From: Acidobacteriota bacterium
GTDB taxonomy: Bacteria; Acidobacteriota; Blastocatellia; Pyrinomonadales; Pyrinomonadaceae
Assembly (NCBI GenBank): GCA_003385635.1
Contig: QQUY01000002.1
Span: 310,001-374,000 of the forward strand
DNA: 64,000 nt
Direction: 5' to 3'
Shown here piece by piece: positions 8,242-16,642 of the stretch (positions are counted from its first letter, which is position 1; every line of letters begins with the position of its first letter). A program made the translations under genes and the position numbers. The notes below the pieces were generated by a model. The model saw nothing but the letters and a program-made list of their open reading frames with translations, was not told where the DNA came from and made no database searches.

Positions 8242-8574
8242 GACGAAAAGGCGTAGCCAGCTTTCTTTTGGTTCGGTGATCTCGACTCCGACGCGGGTCG
8301 TACCGTGGACGGAAGGCGATGTGCGTATGATCAGCGCTTTAACCTCGACCGGCACGCCGTCGGGCCGGTGCGACCTTATGTAAAGGCTCTGGTCAGGCTC
8401 GATGTCCTGGTTGATGTGAAAGAGTGCTCCAGTAGTCGAGATATTGTCTGTCTCGGTCGGTTCGCTCCAGGTGGCGCCGTCTCCGGACCTGCCGGATACC
8501 ACGATAGGCAGTCTCAGAGCCATCCGCAAAGCGAATCGTTTCTCTTCAAACTGGGGCTGCATCGTCGTGGACAT
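8194..8574 (-). CDS. PilZ domain protein
   Basis: The 126-residue protein is essentially one PilZ domain. An arginine-rich N-terminal stretch (EEKRFALRMALRLPI) supplies the basic residues that usually grip cyclic di-GMP. It is followed by TDNISTTGALF, matching the D/NxSxxG motif of the family. The tail is very acidic (DDQPEDQDDED). PilZ proteins translate c-di-GMP levels into changes in motility, exopolysaccharide or secretion. No output domain is attached, so it would act through a partner that is not visible here. Confidence 0.85.
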   Translation of the reverse strand: MSTTMQPQFEEKRFALRMALRLPIVVSGRSGDGATWSEPTETDNISTTGALFHINQDIEPDQSLYIRSHRPDGVPVEVKALIIRTSPSVHGTTRVGVEITEPKESWLRLFVSWVADDQPEDQDDED

Positions 8575-8689
8575 ATCCGCAGGGAATGTACGCGTTTAAC
8601 GGTAGATTTGGCATAAGTTTAGCATATCTGGGGACAGGAGTCAGAAGTCAGAAGTCAGGAGTCAGAAGGTAAGAAAAAGAAAAAGACAC

Positions 8690-9410
8690 GGATGGAATCG
8701 CGTGTTGCGCGAATTTCAAATGTCAGATTTCATATTTCAGAGGAAGAGAAAGAATTAGACACAGATGAACACAGATGAACACAGATGAAGGTAGATAACT
8801 CGTTGGCCAGAGCGCTGAGTATCCTGAAACATCTGTGTTCATCTGTGTCCGAAGAGAATTTCAAATTTCAGATTTCAGAATTCAGAGGAAGAGAAAGAAT
8901 TAGACACAGATGAACACGGATGAAGGTAGATAACTCGTTGGCCTGAGCGCTGGGTATCCTTAAAGATCTGTATTCATCTGTGACCGAAGAGAATCTCAAA
9001 TTTCAGATTTCATTTTTCAGAGGAAGAGAAAGAATTAGACACAGATGAACACGGATGAGTTGAGATGACTCGTTGGCCTGAGCGCTGGGTATCCTTAAAG
9101 ATCTGTATTCATCTGTGACCAAAGAGAATCTCAAGTTTCAGATTTCAAAGGAAGCAGAAGAATAGGACACGGATAAACACAGATGAAGGTAGATAACTCG
9201 TTGGCCAGAGCGCTGGGTATCCTTAAAGATCTGTATTCATCTGTGTTCAAAGACAATTTCAAATTTCAGATTTCATACATCAGAGAAAGAGTAAGAATTA
9301 GACACAGATGAACACGGATGAGTTGAGATGACTCGTTGGCCCAGGATCTGAGTATTCTTTAAGATCTGTATTCATCTGTGTTCAAAGACAATTTCAGATT
9401 TCAAAGGCCT
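8690..9410. repeat. Array of five palindromic ~95-bp elements
   Basis: Five units start at about 8757, 8902, 9037, 9164 and 9300 (spacing 127-145 bases). Each has inverted ends (CACAGATGAACACAGAT at the left, ATCTGTGTTCATCTGTG or a variant at the right) around a conserved core containing AACTCGTTGGCC and GGGTATCCTTAAAG. Linkers are rich in CAAATTTCAGATTTCA. No ORF of note lies inside. The end sequence resembles that of the 143-bp elements at 28853, 33312 and 34735, so the families may be related. Confidence 0.8.
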
Positions 9411-9489
9411 TCGGCATTTCAGACTTCAGATTGCAGATTTCAAAGGCCTTCGGCATAACAGATTGCAGATTTTAGAGAGGCTTTATCAT

Positions 9490-9540
9490 TGGTCACTGGT
9501 CGATGGTCAATGGTCAATGGTCAATGGTCAATGGTCAATG
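9490..9540 (+). repeat. Heptamer tandem repeat (TGGTCAA)n
   Basis: Seven consecutive 7-base units run from 9490 (TGGTCAC, TGGTCGA, then five TGGTCAA). It is the clearest small example of the heptamer-period repeats found throughout the window. Confidence 0.9.
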
Positions 9541-9574
9541 AGCAGGCTGTTCGACTTCGATCGAGAGCGGCGGC

Positions 9575-9580
9575 TATAAT
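9575..9580 (+). promoter_or_regulatory. Candidate -10 box of the thioredoxin reductase gene
   Basis: A consensus TATAAT lies 68 bases upstream of the start at 9648. A TTCGAC at 9550-9555 could act as -35 with a long 19-base spacer. Confidence 0.45.
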
Positions 9581-9647
9581 TAATGTGTTCCAGTTAAGTT
9601 TCATATCAACAAGGAATGTATTCATACCGTGAGGTAATTATAGTTCT

Positions 9648-10661
9648 ATGTCGCAGAAAGAGATTCATAAAAAGGTGGTTATTCTGGGTTCCGGGCCGGC
9701 CGGTCTTACCGCGGCGATCTATGCCGCTCGTGCTCAGCTTGACCCGCTTGTAGTCGACGGTCCGCAGCCCGGCGGCCAGCTGACGATCACGACCGACGTC
9801 GAGAATTATCCGGGCTTCGCGGACGGAATAATGGGTCCGGCGCTGATGGAAGAATTCCGGGGACAGGCGGAACGCTTTGGCACCGAGATCATCCAGACGT
9901 GGATCGATAGCGTCGATCTGTCCGAACGTCCGTTCACACTGTACGGAAAAGAGAACCAGGACACGGAAGAGATCTCGACCATCATCAAGGCCGACACCCT
10001 GATCATCTCAACCGGAGCTTCTGCGAAATGGCTTGGTATTCCGGGCGAGGACCCGGTCCCGAACGGCCTTGGGGGCAACGGCGTATCGGCATGTGCCACC
10101 TGCGACGGGTTCTTTTTCCGAGATGTGCCGGTGGTTGTCATCGGCGGCGGGGATACAGCGATGGAAGAAGCCACATTCCTGACCCGGTTCGCCTCGAAGG
10201 TGACCATCATCCATCGCCGCGACGAGTTCCGCGCCTCGGCAATAATGCAGGAACGCGCGCTCAAGAACCCGAAGATCGAGGTGCTCTGGAATACCGAGGT
10301 GAAAGAGATTCTCGGCACTCAGGAAAAGGGCGTCACGGCCGTGAAGATCTTCAACAACGAGACGGGCGAAGAGAGCGAGATGGCAACCAGCGGTGTGTTC
10401 GTAGCGATAGGCCACCAGCCGAACACACAGCTTTTCGAAGACTGGCTTGAAATGGACGATGTCGGGTATATCAGGACCGAAGGCTCTTCGATGAAGACCA
10501 ACATTGAAGGAGTATTTGCCAGCGGCGATGCTCAGGACAGTTACTATCGTCAGGCCGTGACGGCCGCGGGGACCGGATGCATGGCAGCGATCGATGCGGA
10601 GCGGTTCCTCGCCGAGAATGAAAGTGAGGAATCGGCGGACGCAGCTAGCGGTGAGGGGTAA
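9648..10661 (+). CDS. trxB: Thioredoxin reductase
   Basis: This flavoenzyme transfers electrons from NADPH through FAD and a redox disulfide to thioredoxin. The 337 residues show the FAD-binding GSGPAG at 14-19, the redox pair CATC at 149-152, and the NADPH-binding GGGDT at 166-170. The C-terminal FAD motif is ASGDAQD. Length and order fit the low-molecular-weight bacterial type. An acidic tail of about 15 residues (ENESEESADAASGEG) extends the usual end. GAGGT at 9631 precedes the ATG. It is a single-gene transcript in a repeat-rich gap. Confidence 0.95.
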   Translation: MSQKEIHKKVVILGSGPAGLTAAIYAARAQLDPLVVDGPQPGGQLTITTDVENYPGFADGIMGPALMEEFRGQAERFGTEIIQTWIDSVDLSERPFTLYGKENQDTEEISTIIKADTLIISTGASAKWLGIPGEDPVPNGLGGNGVSACATCDGFFFRDVPVVVIGGGDTAMEEATFLTRFASKVTIIHRRDEFRASAIMQERALKNPKIEVLWNTEVKEILGTQEKGVTAVKIFNNETGEESEMATSGVFVAIGHQPNTQLFEDWLEMDDVGYIRTEGSSMKTNIEGVFASGDAQDSYYRQAVTAAGTGCMAAIDAERFLAENESEESADAASGEG

Positions 10662-10820
10662 AGAAGCACTGATACTTTGGGCCGGTCGCTTCCGGTACTG
10701 ATCGATGCCGCCGCTACGCGGCCAGGTTGAATAGGAGGACGCTGCCTACCGTGGGCCGCGCCCTTCGGGCTGACCCACGGCTAAATGCATTTGACCGCTA
10801 CGCGGTCGCCTGATTTTATT

Positions 10821-10848
10821 ATGCCCGTCGCTGGCGCTCCGGGTTCTT
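10821..10848 (+). repeat. REP-like dispersed palindrome, type A (representative copy)
   Basis: The core CCCGTCGCTAGCGCTCCGGG and its one-base variants recur, usually as TATGCCCGTCG...CCGGGTTC. Plus-strand copies are near 10821, 23608, 23710, 29710, 29825, 29947, 34910 and 35941. Minus-strand copies are near 49449, 49495, 49542, 49706, 49865, 58715 and 58918. A sister type B (CCGGTCGCTACCGCTCCCGG) lies near 29437, 29622, 29744, 29859, 29978, 33277, 34698, 34943 and 39650, often paired head to tail with type A. Confidence 0.85.
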
Positions 10849-10888
10849 ATTGACCTGACTCCTGTCTCCTTTCTCTCACTTATAACTT

Positions 10889-11488
10889 CTATTTCGAAGT
10901 TTTCTCTCCGACGACGACCTGGCCCTTGATGACGTCGACGTTCTGCGGCGTTTCAATAACCTTTAGCGGATCGAAGCCCTTTTCTTCAGCTCTTCTGAGT
11001 ATCGCCTGGTAAGTAGCGGTGTCCATTTCGGGGGTCCGGCTGAGGATCCAGAAGTACTTCCGTTTCGGATCGCCGACCGCTGCATAGCTGTAATCATCGG
11101 CCAGATCGATGATCCAGTAGTCACCCCAGACAAACGGCAGGAATGAAAGAAATCCCGGCGCGAATCGGACCTTCAGTTTGGCATTCGACGAGTTGTCTAC
11201 GATCTTCGCTTCGCCTTTGGCCCGGTCGATCTCGCCGTCCTTTTCAACACACTCATTGATGACATTTATGTCGCCGTCGTCTTCGATCTCGTAAGTCGCG
11301 GTCGTATTGCCGACGCACTTCCTCTGAAACCTGTTCGGGTATCTGGCTATTTCGTACCACTTTCCCTTGTACTTTTGAAGGTCCACCGAAGGAACCGTCA
11401 GGAGCGGCGCTCTCTTTCCGTCCTGGGCAAGCCCCGAGGCCGCGAATGCCAAAACCGTGATGAATAATGCCGTTATATACCTGCTCAT
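10889..11488 (-). CDS. Bacterial lipocalin (Blc-type), exported
   Basis: The protein is 199 residues from the ATG at 11488, chosen because AAGGAG lies six bases upstream and a signal peptide (MSRYITALFITVLAFAASGLAQ) follows. The frame is open further upstream, but those residues look non-coding. The lipocalin signature GKWYEIARYPNRF begins near residue 42, and the second and third conserved regions (AKLKVRF...GDYWIIDL, KYFWILSR) follow. Bacterial lipocalins bind fatty acids or lysophospholipids at the outer membrane. Here the signal peptide lacks a lipobox, so the protein should be periplasmic rather than lipid-anchored. Confidence 0.88.
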   Translation of the reverse strand: MSRYITALFITVLAFAASGLAQDGKRAPLLTVPSVDLQKYKGKWYEIARYPNRFQRKCVGNTTATYEIEDDGDINVINECVEKDGEIDRAKGEAKIVDNSSNAKLKVRFAPGFLSFLPFVWGDYWIIDLADDYSYAAVGDPKRKYFWILSRTPEMDTATYQAILRRAEEKGFDPLKVIETPQNVDVIKGQVVVGEKTSK

Positions 11489-11560
11489 TTGCTTCTCCTT
11501 AAATATTGTTCTTCCCAGATACTTTGTTCGCCTGAAGAGCCAAAACCGATTCATGGTCAT

Positions 11561-11590
11561 TTGCACTGCGCGAAGCTGGCTTTCTATAAT
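11561..11590 (+). promoter_or_regulatory. Sigma-70-type promoter of the FmdB-VWFA genes
   Basis: TTGCAC at 11561-11566 and TATAAT at 11585-11590 are separated by 18 bases, close to the housekeeping consensus. The start codon of the zinc-ribbon gene lies 36 bases downstream. Confidence 0.6.
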
Positions 11591-11626
11591 TTAAGGGCGA
11601 AAACGATCGAAAACAGAGTATCCATA

Positions 11627-11941
11627 ATGCCGATTTACGAATACAAGTGTCTTGGTTGCGGAAAGCACGTGGAGAAGATCCAGAAAGTGTCGGACGAACC
11701 GCTTAAGACGTGTGAAGAGTGCGGGGGGCAGCTGGCAAAGCAGTGGTCGCTCTCCGGCTTCCAGTTCAAAGGAGAAGGCTGGTATGTGACGGACTACGCT
11801 TCGAAGCCCAACGGCGAATCGAAGGCGAAAGAAGATTCCAAACCGGCCGAATCAACCGACTCGGCAAAACCTGCATCACAGACGAAATCTGAAAAAGCCG
11901 GGAAACCGGAGGGAAAATCCGAATCCAAATCGAAAGACTAG
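11627..11941 (+). CDS. FmdB-family zinc ribbon protein
   Basis: The true start is taken as the ATG at 11627, because the family begins MPIYEYKC; upstream codons in the open frame read through the promoter. The 104 residues comprise an N-terminal zinc ribbon with Cys8, Cys11, Cys29 and Cys32 (CLGCG...CEECGG), a short FQFKGEGWYVTDY segment typical of the family, and a lysine, serine and glutamate-rich disordered tail. FmdB-type proteins are small putative regulators of unknown action. The stop is 12 bases before the next start, so the two genes are probably cotranscribed. Confidence 0.85.
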   Translation: MPIYEYKCLGCGKHVEKIQKVSDEPLKTCEECGGQLAKQWSLSGFQFKGEGWYVTDYASKPNGESKAKEDSKPAESTDSAKPASQTKSEKAGKPEGKSESKSKD

Positions 11942-11952
11942 CCAAGAAAGCG

Positions 11953-12858
11953 GTGCACGGTATCACGATGGGAGCGGCAGTTGCTGCCGCTGCGTTCGCG
12001 TTTGCATTGCCCGCATTGTCCCAGTCCGGCCACAGCAATCGGACAACCGGCGTTCTTGAAGGAACGATACTTTCCGTGACGGCGGTTCGGACCGACGGCA
12101 AGGAAGATCCGATCCGTGTCGCCGATCTATTTCTCTACGAGAATGCAGTCGAGCAGAAGATCAGGAACTTTTCTTACGATCCCTCGCCCGCGCGGATCAT
12201 CCTGCTTGTCGACAATTCTCAGACCGTACCTGCCAGCGTCGAAGAACTTCAGCAGGCGATAATGGAATTCGTCTATGAGATCTACGACGGAGATCAGCTT
12301 TTCGTGATCGCCTATGACGAGAAGCCCGAGATCATTCAGGAATGGACCGACGATCCCGAAACCCTGAAGGCCTCACTTTCAACCTTGCGCAAACAGGGCA
12401 ATCCGCATCTTTTCGACGCATTGAATGCCTCTGTGGGCGAAGTCCTGGTTCCGCTGATGCCCGGCACGAGAAAAACGGCGATCGTCGTGATCGGCGACGG
12501 GCTCGACCGCGGAAGCAAAACGCCCTTCGACGGCATGCTCAATGAGCTGATGGACAAGAATGTGACGGTCTATGCTCTTCAGCTGAAAGACCGGACCGGC
12601 GGAGCCTATCGCCGCTATTCGCCAAAAGCGGGCAAGGTGGTAAGCGAGATCACCAAGAAATCCGGCGGAGTGTCTTTTCAGTTCTCCGAAGCGAAGAAAG
12701 CGGCAAAGTATATTTGCGACGAACTCAGAAACAATCGGTACCTTCTGTCGTACTTCCCCACCAACACTTCTTCATATGACGCGCGCCGGCTGTTCGTAAC
12801 GGCAGGCGAGGGCATCGAGATCCGGCTGAAGGCTGCCCAGCCTCCCAACATCAAATAA
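11953..12858 (+). CDS. VWFA-related exported protein
   Basis: The 301-residue protein begins with a signal peptide (GITMGAAVAAAAFAFALPALSQS). The GTG at 11953 or the ATG at 11968 may be the start. After a beta-rich segment it carries a von Willebrand type A fold with the metal-site-like sequence LLVDNSQT (Asp87, Ser89, Thr91), and VVIGDGLD about 100 residues later. This layout matches the 'VWFA-related Acidobacterial domain' family. It probably mediates protein binding in the periplasm. It follows the FmdB gene by 12 bases and precedes an OmpA-like gene, suggesting an envelope-associated group. Confidence 0.85.
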   Translation: MHGITMGAAVAAAAFAFALPALSQSGHSNRTTGVLEGTILSVTAVRTDGKEDPIRVADLFLYENAVEQKIRNFSYDPSPARIILLVDNSQTVPASVEELQQAIMEFVYEIYDGDQLFVIAYDEKPEIIQEWTDDPETLKASLSTLRKQGNPHLFDALNASVGEVLVPLMPGTRKTAIVVIGDGLDRGSKTPFDGMLNELMDKNVTVYALQLKDRTGGAYRRYSPKAGKVVSEITKKSGGVSFQFSEAKKAAKYICDELRNNRYLLSYFPTNTSSYDARRLFVTAGEGIEIRLKAAQPPNIK

Positions 12859-12985
12859 GGCATTGCCCCGGCACTGTGTTATCCTTGTTACCGCTCGAAA
12901 GCCCGCATGCAAAAGGATTTCGGGGTTTCGATCGAACCCTACGCGGCAGTCGGCCAGAGTTTGGCCCTGCCCCGGAGACTGAACT

Positions 12986-14233
12986 GTGAGCGACTCCAAA
13001 AAACGCCCAAAAGACCCTCCGCCGGACGATTTCTCCAAGACCGTACTGAACATCGACTCAGACGAAGAAGATTCGGGGGACTGGGACAAGACCTCGTACA
13101 ATAACGCGCCCGATGCGCCCGCGGATGACTGGGGAAAGACCGTCATCAACTACGATTCCTCACTTGAAGAGGACAATCCGGCGGATGACTTTGGCGCGGG
13201 CTCCGGCCGTTCCGGAAGCTCTGAACAGCCCGACTGGGGAATGACCCAGACAAACGTCCATTTGGGTGACGACTTTGAGGCCGAGGAAGAATTCGGAGAG
13301 GACGAGGTCGATACGGCCGCAACCAAGCACGTAATTCACATTCCGGAGCTCGACCGCAAGAAGTTCAAGATCCCGCCAACTCCTACCGAAAAGATAGAGC
13401 AGGAGAGGAAGGAAAAGCGAAAATCCGGCGGCGTTCCTACGTGGTTCTGGGTTTCCGCCGGGCTGATGACCTTGTTCTTCATTTCCCTGGTGATCATTGG
13501 GGGCGTCTGGCTGGCACTTGAATACTGGGGCCGGGACTACGAGGTTGTTGTGATCGGAGCTCCAGCCGACAGCCGATTCTTCCTGGATAACGAGGGAGAG
13601 TGGGGAGTATCTTCAACTGGGAACTCCCACGTTCTGAGCGGGCTCAAGCCTGGGGACCGCGAGATCATCATCCTGTCGAAGACCAGGGATTGCGAGCCGA
13701 TCCCGATCGCTTTGGGCGAGGGGAATCGAAGTGAACAGGTCACTGCGATCTGCAGGCCAAAGGCCAACACGGATACGATCTCGGAAAAAGCCTGCGACGA
13801 GACACGCGTTGTCGAAGACCGTGAAAAATGTGCGGAACAAATACTCGACACGCTTGGCAATCCACCCGATCTTGACCGCCTCGTAAAGGCTCTCAACTGG
13901 CTGATAATCAACTTTGAGCCCAATAAATACGACATTCCCGACGCAAGAAAGCGTATTCTTACCAAAGCCGCTATACACATAAAGAACCTGCCTGACTCGG
14001 TCAAGATCGAAGTAGGCGGCCACACCGATTCGGACGGCACTCCCGAAACGAACCAGCCGCTGTCGGAGAATCGCGCTAAGGCCGTTCGTGATTTTCTAGT
14101 AAACATCGCTGACGTTCCGCCGGCCAGGCTTGAGACGAAGGGTTACGGCGAAGACCGGCCAAAGGCCAGCAACGATACCGAGGAAGGCAAGTTCGACAAC
14201 CGCAGGATCGAGTACACGGTTATAAGTAGATAG
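12986..14233 (+). CDS. OmpA-like peptidoglycan-binding protein with cytosolic repeat tail
   Basis: This is a 415-residue membrane protein starting at a GTG. Residues 1-150 are acidic and disordered and contain four spaced copies of a DDW.KT-like motif (14-19, 31-36, 47-52, 82-87). One membrane helix spans about 151-180. A PEGA-like beta domain (YEVVVIGAPADSRFFLDNEG) follows, then a C-terminal OmpA domain from about 305 with GGHTDSDGTPETNQPLSENRA and NRRIEYTV, which bind peptidoglycan. Topology suggests an N-terminal cytosolic tail and a periplasmic wall anchor. The threonines in the repeated motif could be kinase or FHA targets, which is inference. Confidence 0.85.
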   Translation: MSDSKKRPKDPPPDDFSKTVLNIDSDEEDSGDWDKTSYNNAPDAPADDWGKTVINYDSSLEEDNPADDFGAGSGRSGSSEQPDWGMTQTNVHLGDDFEAEEEFGEDEVDTAATKHVIHIPELDRKKFKIPPTPTEKIEQERKEKRKSGGVPTWFWVSAGLMTLFFISLVIIGGVWLALEYWGRDYEVVVIGAPADSRFFLDNEGEWGVSSTGNSHVLSGLKPGDREIIILSKTRDCEPIPIALGEGNRSEQVTAICRPKANTDTISEKACDETRVVEDREKCAEQILDTLGNPPDLDRLVKALNWLIINFEPNKYDIPDARKRILTKAAIHIKNLPDSVKIEVGGHTDSDGTPETNQPLSENRAKAVRDFLVNIADVPPARLETKGYGEDRPKASNDTEEGKFDNRRIEYTVISR

Positions 14234-14241
14234 TCTGTTGC

Positions 14242-14708
14242 GTCTGTCGGGTCTATCGGGTCTGTCGGGTGTTTCGGGTCTATCGGATCTCTCGGGTCTG
14301 TCGGGTGTCTCGGGTCGGTTGGGTGTCTCGGGTCGGTTGGGTCTGGCGGGTCGGTTGGGTCTATCGGGTGTCTCGGGTCGGGTCAGTTCGTTGAGTCGAA
14401 GGACTTTTTTGCCCCGGGCTATCCTCCGTAGCCCCTTCGGGGCAAAGAATCCTAAAACTCAATCGACCGAATGGACTCAATAGACCCGATAGACTCAATC
14501 GACTCAACAGACTGGATATGTCGCGGCTAAAGCCGCTGAAGGAGGTGTTGCCGTCTTACCCGGGGCTGCGCCTTTGGCTTGCCCCGGGCTATCCTCCGTA
14601 GCCCCTTCGGGGCAAAGAATCCTAAAACTCAACCGACCGAATAGACTCAATAGACCCGACCGACCCAACCGACCCGACAGACCCAACAGACCCGACAGAC
14701 TCAACCGA
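14242..14708. repeat. Nonamer tandem arrays and a 66-bp direct repeat between convergent genes
   Basis: From 14242 to about 14385 some fifteen 9-base units of the form GTCTNTCGG follow the OmpA-like stop codon. From about 14640 to 14708 the reverse complement (GACCCAACA type units) runs up to the selB stop codon. Between them a segment beginning TTGCCCCGGGCTATCCTCCG is present twice, at about 14407-14470 and 14577-14645. The mirrored arrays could pair in single-stranded DNA or RNA at the end of both genes. No gene is supported here. Confidence 0.75.
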
Positions 14709-14709
14709 C

Positions 14710-16632
14710 TCAAAGCACCAGTCTCTTGTCTCCCGCTCTTCTCGTTACCTTGATTGCGTCGAAATATTCCAGCAAAGGGATTGCCCATTTTCGAGAGATT
14801 CCCGCCAGATCCTTGAACTCCGGTACCGTGATCAGACGATTCTCCGCCTCTTCCTCGGCATACTTCTTCAGTTTGGTGATCAGTTCCGCGATAGCCTCTT
14901 TAGCAAAGAACATTTCGTCCGTCACCTTAAGGACCTCGGCCGAATCCACAAGCATCTGAAAGATCTTTCGCGCCTGATCCGGCTTCACAGAGGTGCCGGC
15001 GGAAGCTTCGGCGATGGCATCCTTTAGGACGGGTACTTCAAGGCCTGCGCCAAGGTAGATCCTGGAAAGAGAATCCAGCACTTTCGATTCTTCAGCACTC
15101 AGTTCTCTCGAATGCGATGACAGCCGAACGATGTCCCTCTCGGACACAAGCTTGCCCTCGGCCTGCATTTGCTTCAATGCGAACCTGAAGATGTCCTCAG
15201 GTACGTAACTGCCCGACTGCTCACGCAAGGTCTCCCTGAGCATTCCCTCGGCCAATGGATCGGCGGCGTGATGTTCCTTCAAGAACGCGACGATCGTTTC
15301 GCCGTATTCTGCAAAACGATCTGACGAGACCCAGGTCTTCTCGGTCTTTGTCGCATCGCCAGCGGCAACCAAGTCCGCTAGCAACTCGCCAACCAGATCA
15401 GGGCGGATCCCCGTCGCTTCCTGAATCTGTTTCGCACTCTTGCCATTGATGCCGGCCGAAAGCAGAAGGTCGAGCACAAGCGCTCGGGGCATCAGATCGC
15501 CATCAAGCAACGCTTCAAGACGTGTCCGCGTCGAGGCGAGATCTTTCTTTTTGTGTTTTTCCGCAAGCGGAACGAGGACCGTTCCTCCCGCTATCGTGAA
15601 CTGAGGCGAATACTGTCGGACGATGAATCTGTCTGACGGGGCCGCAACGACTGGCGTCTCCAGCCGAAACTGGACGAGGTCCGAATCACCGGGAGCGATC
15701 TCGCGAGACTCGTTGAGCACCTCTACCCTCGCCAATACTTCCGAAGTCCCTATGTGTACTCTGACCCTTTGCCTTGATCGAAGCGGCCTACTTGTTGCGG
15801 CCAGGACCTCGACCTGTGTGTCGAACATCTGAGTCGGTTTGAATGATCCCGGGTCGGCGAGCACCGTGCCCCTCGGGATCTGATCGTGATCTATGCCTCC
15901 GAGATTTACCGCGGTCCTGCGTCCGCCAAAGGCTATGTCAACGTCGTCGCCGTGGGTCTGTATCCCGCGCACCCTTGCCGTCACCCCGGATGGAAGCAGG
16001 TCCATTTCTTCTCCGGACCTTATCTTTCCGGCCGAGAGAGTGCCGGTGACTACAGTCCCGAATCCCTTTACGGAGAAGCTCCTGTCGATCGGCAAACGAG
16101 TCGCAAATGGCGACTCGCGCTCCGATCTATCTGCCGCCGCCTGCGAAAGCCATTCACGGATCGCCTCGACCCCCTCCGTGGTCTTTGCCGAGGCGCGGAA
16201 AACCGGCGCATTCTCCAGGAACGAACCCGCGACAAGCTCCGCGATGTCCATTTCGACAAGCTCTATGAATTCTTCTTCGGCAAGATCGGATTTCGTGACG
16301 ACGATCAGGCCGCGCTCAGTGCCAAGTAGACGGCAGATCTCGAAGTGTTCGCGCGTTTGGGGCATCACGCCCGAGTCGGCGGCGACTACGAGCATGACCA
16401 GATCAATGCCGCCCGCGCCCGCAAGCATGTTTTTCACAAACCGCTCGTGGCCGGGCACATCGACAAAGCTGATCCTCGCGGAATCCGTGCGGAGATCCGC
16501 AAAGCCAAGGTCTATGGTTATGCCGCGTTTCTTTTCTTCAGGAAGGCGGTCGGCATCGATCCCGGTCAGCGCTTTCACAAGCGCTGTCTTTCCGTGATCG
16601 ATATGCCCGGCGGTTCCGACGACTAGATCCAT
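14710..16632 (-). CDS. selB: Selenocysteine-specific elongation factor SelB
   Basis: The 640 residues match SelB, the GTPase that brings selenocysteyl-tRNA to UGA codons with a SECIS hairpin. The G domain shows GHIDHGKT (9-16), RGITIDLGF (36-44), DVPGHE (58-63) and TKSD (113-116, a variant of NKxD). EF-Tu-like beta domains follow to about 340. The C-terminal part is a chain of winged-helix domains ending in the family signature [13 protein letters not shown] and [10 protein letters not shown], which contacts SECIS RNA. No selA, selD, tRNA-Sec or obvious selenoprotein gene is present in this window. The stop of the next upstream gene lies 10 bases before the start, so the two genes may be cotranscribed. 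Confidence 0.95.
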   Translation of the reverse strand: MDLVVGTAGHIDHGKTALVKALTGIDADRLPEEKKRGITIDLGFADLRTDSARISFVDVPGHERFVKNMLAGAGGIDLVMLVVAADSGVMPQTREHFEICRLLGTERGLIVVTKSDLAEEEFIELVEMDIAELVAGSFLENAPVFRASAKTTEGVEAIREWLSQAAADRSERESPFATRLPIDRSFSVKGFGTVVTGTLSAGKIRSGEEMDLLPSGVTARVRGIQTHGDDVDIAFGGRRTAVNLGGIDHDQIPRGTVLADPGSFKPTQMFDTQVEVLAATSRPLRSRQRVRVHIGTSEVLARVEVLNESREIAPGDSDLVQFRLETPVVAAPSDRFIVRQYSPQFTIAGGTVLVPLAEKHKKKDLASTRTRLEALLDGDLMPRALVLDLLLSAGINGKSAKQIQEATGIRPDLVGELLADLVAAGDATKTEKTWVSSDRFAEYGETIVAFLKEHHAADPLAEGMLRETLREQSGSYVPEDIFRFALKQMQAEGKLVSERDIVRLSSHSRELSAEESKVLDSLSRIYLGAGLEVPVLKDAIAEASAGTSVKPDQARKIFQMLVDSAEVLKVTDEMFFAKEAIAELITKLKKYAEEEAENRLITVPEFKDLAGISRKWAIPLLEYFDAIKVTRRAGDKRLVL

Positions 16633-16642
16633 AAGCGAGATA

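Noticed and set aside
8690-9410. CRISPR array
   Set aside because: The five units are ~95 bases and themselves palindromic, with AT-rich linkers that resemble each other rather than unique spacers; no cas gene is present.
14238-14483. 81-codon frame encoding a Gly-Leu-Ser repeat protein
   Set aside because: It is the translation of a degenerate nonamer array with no ribosome-binding site and unlikely composition; treated as non-coding repeat.
15886-16597. Plus-strand frames opposite selB
   Set aside because: They are antisense to the conserved GTPase domain and show no family features.
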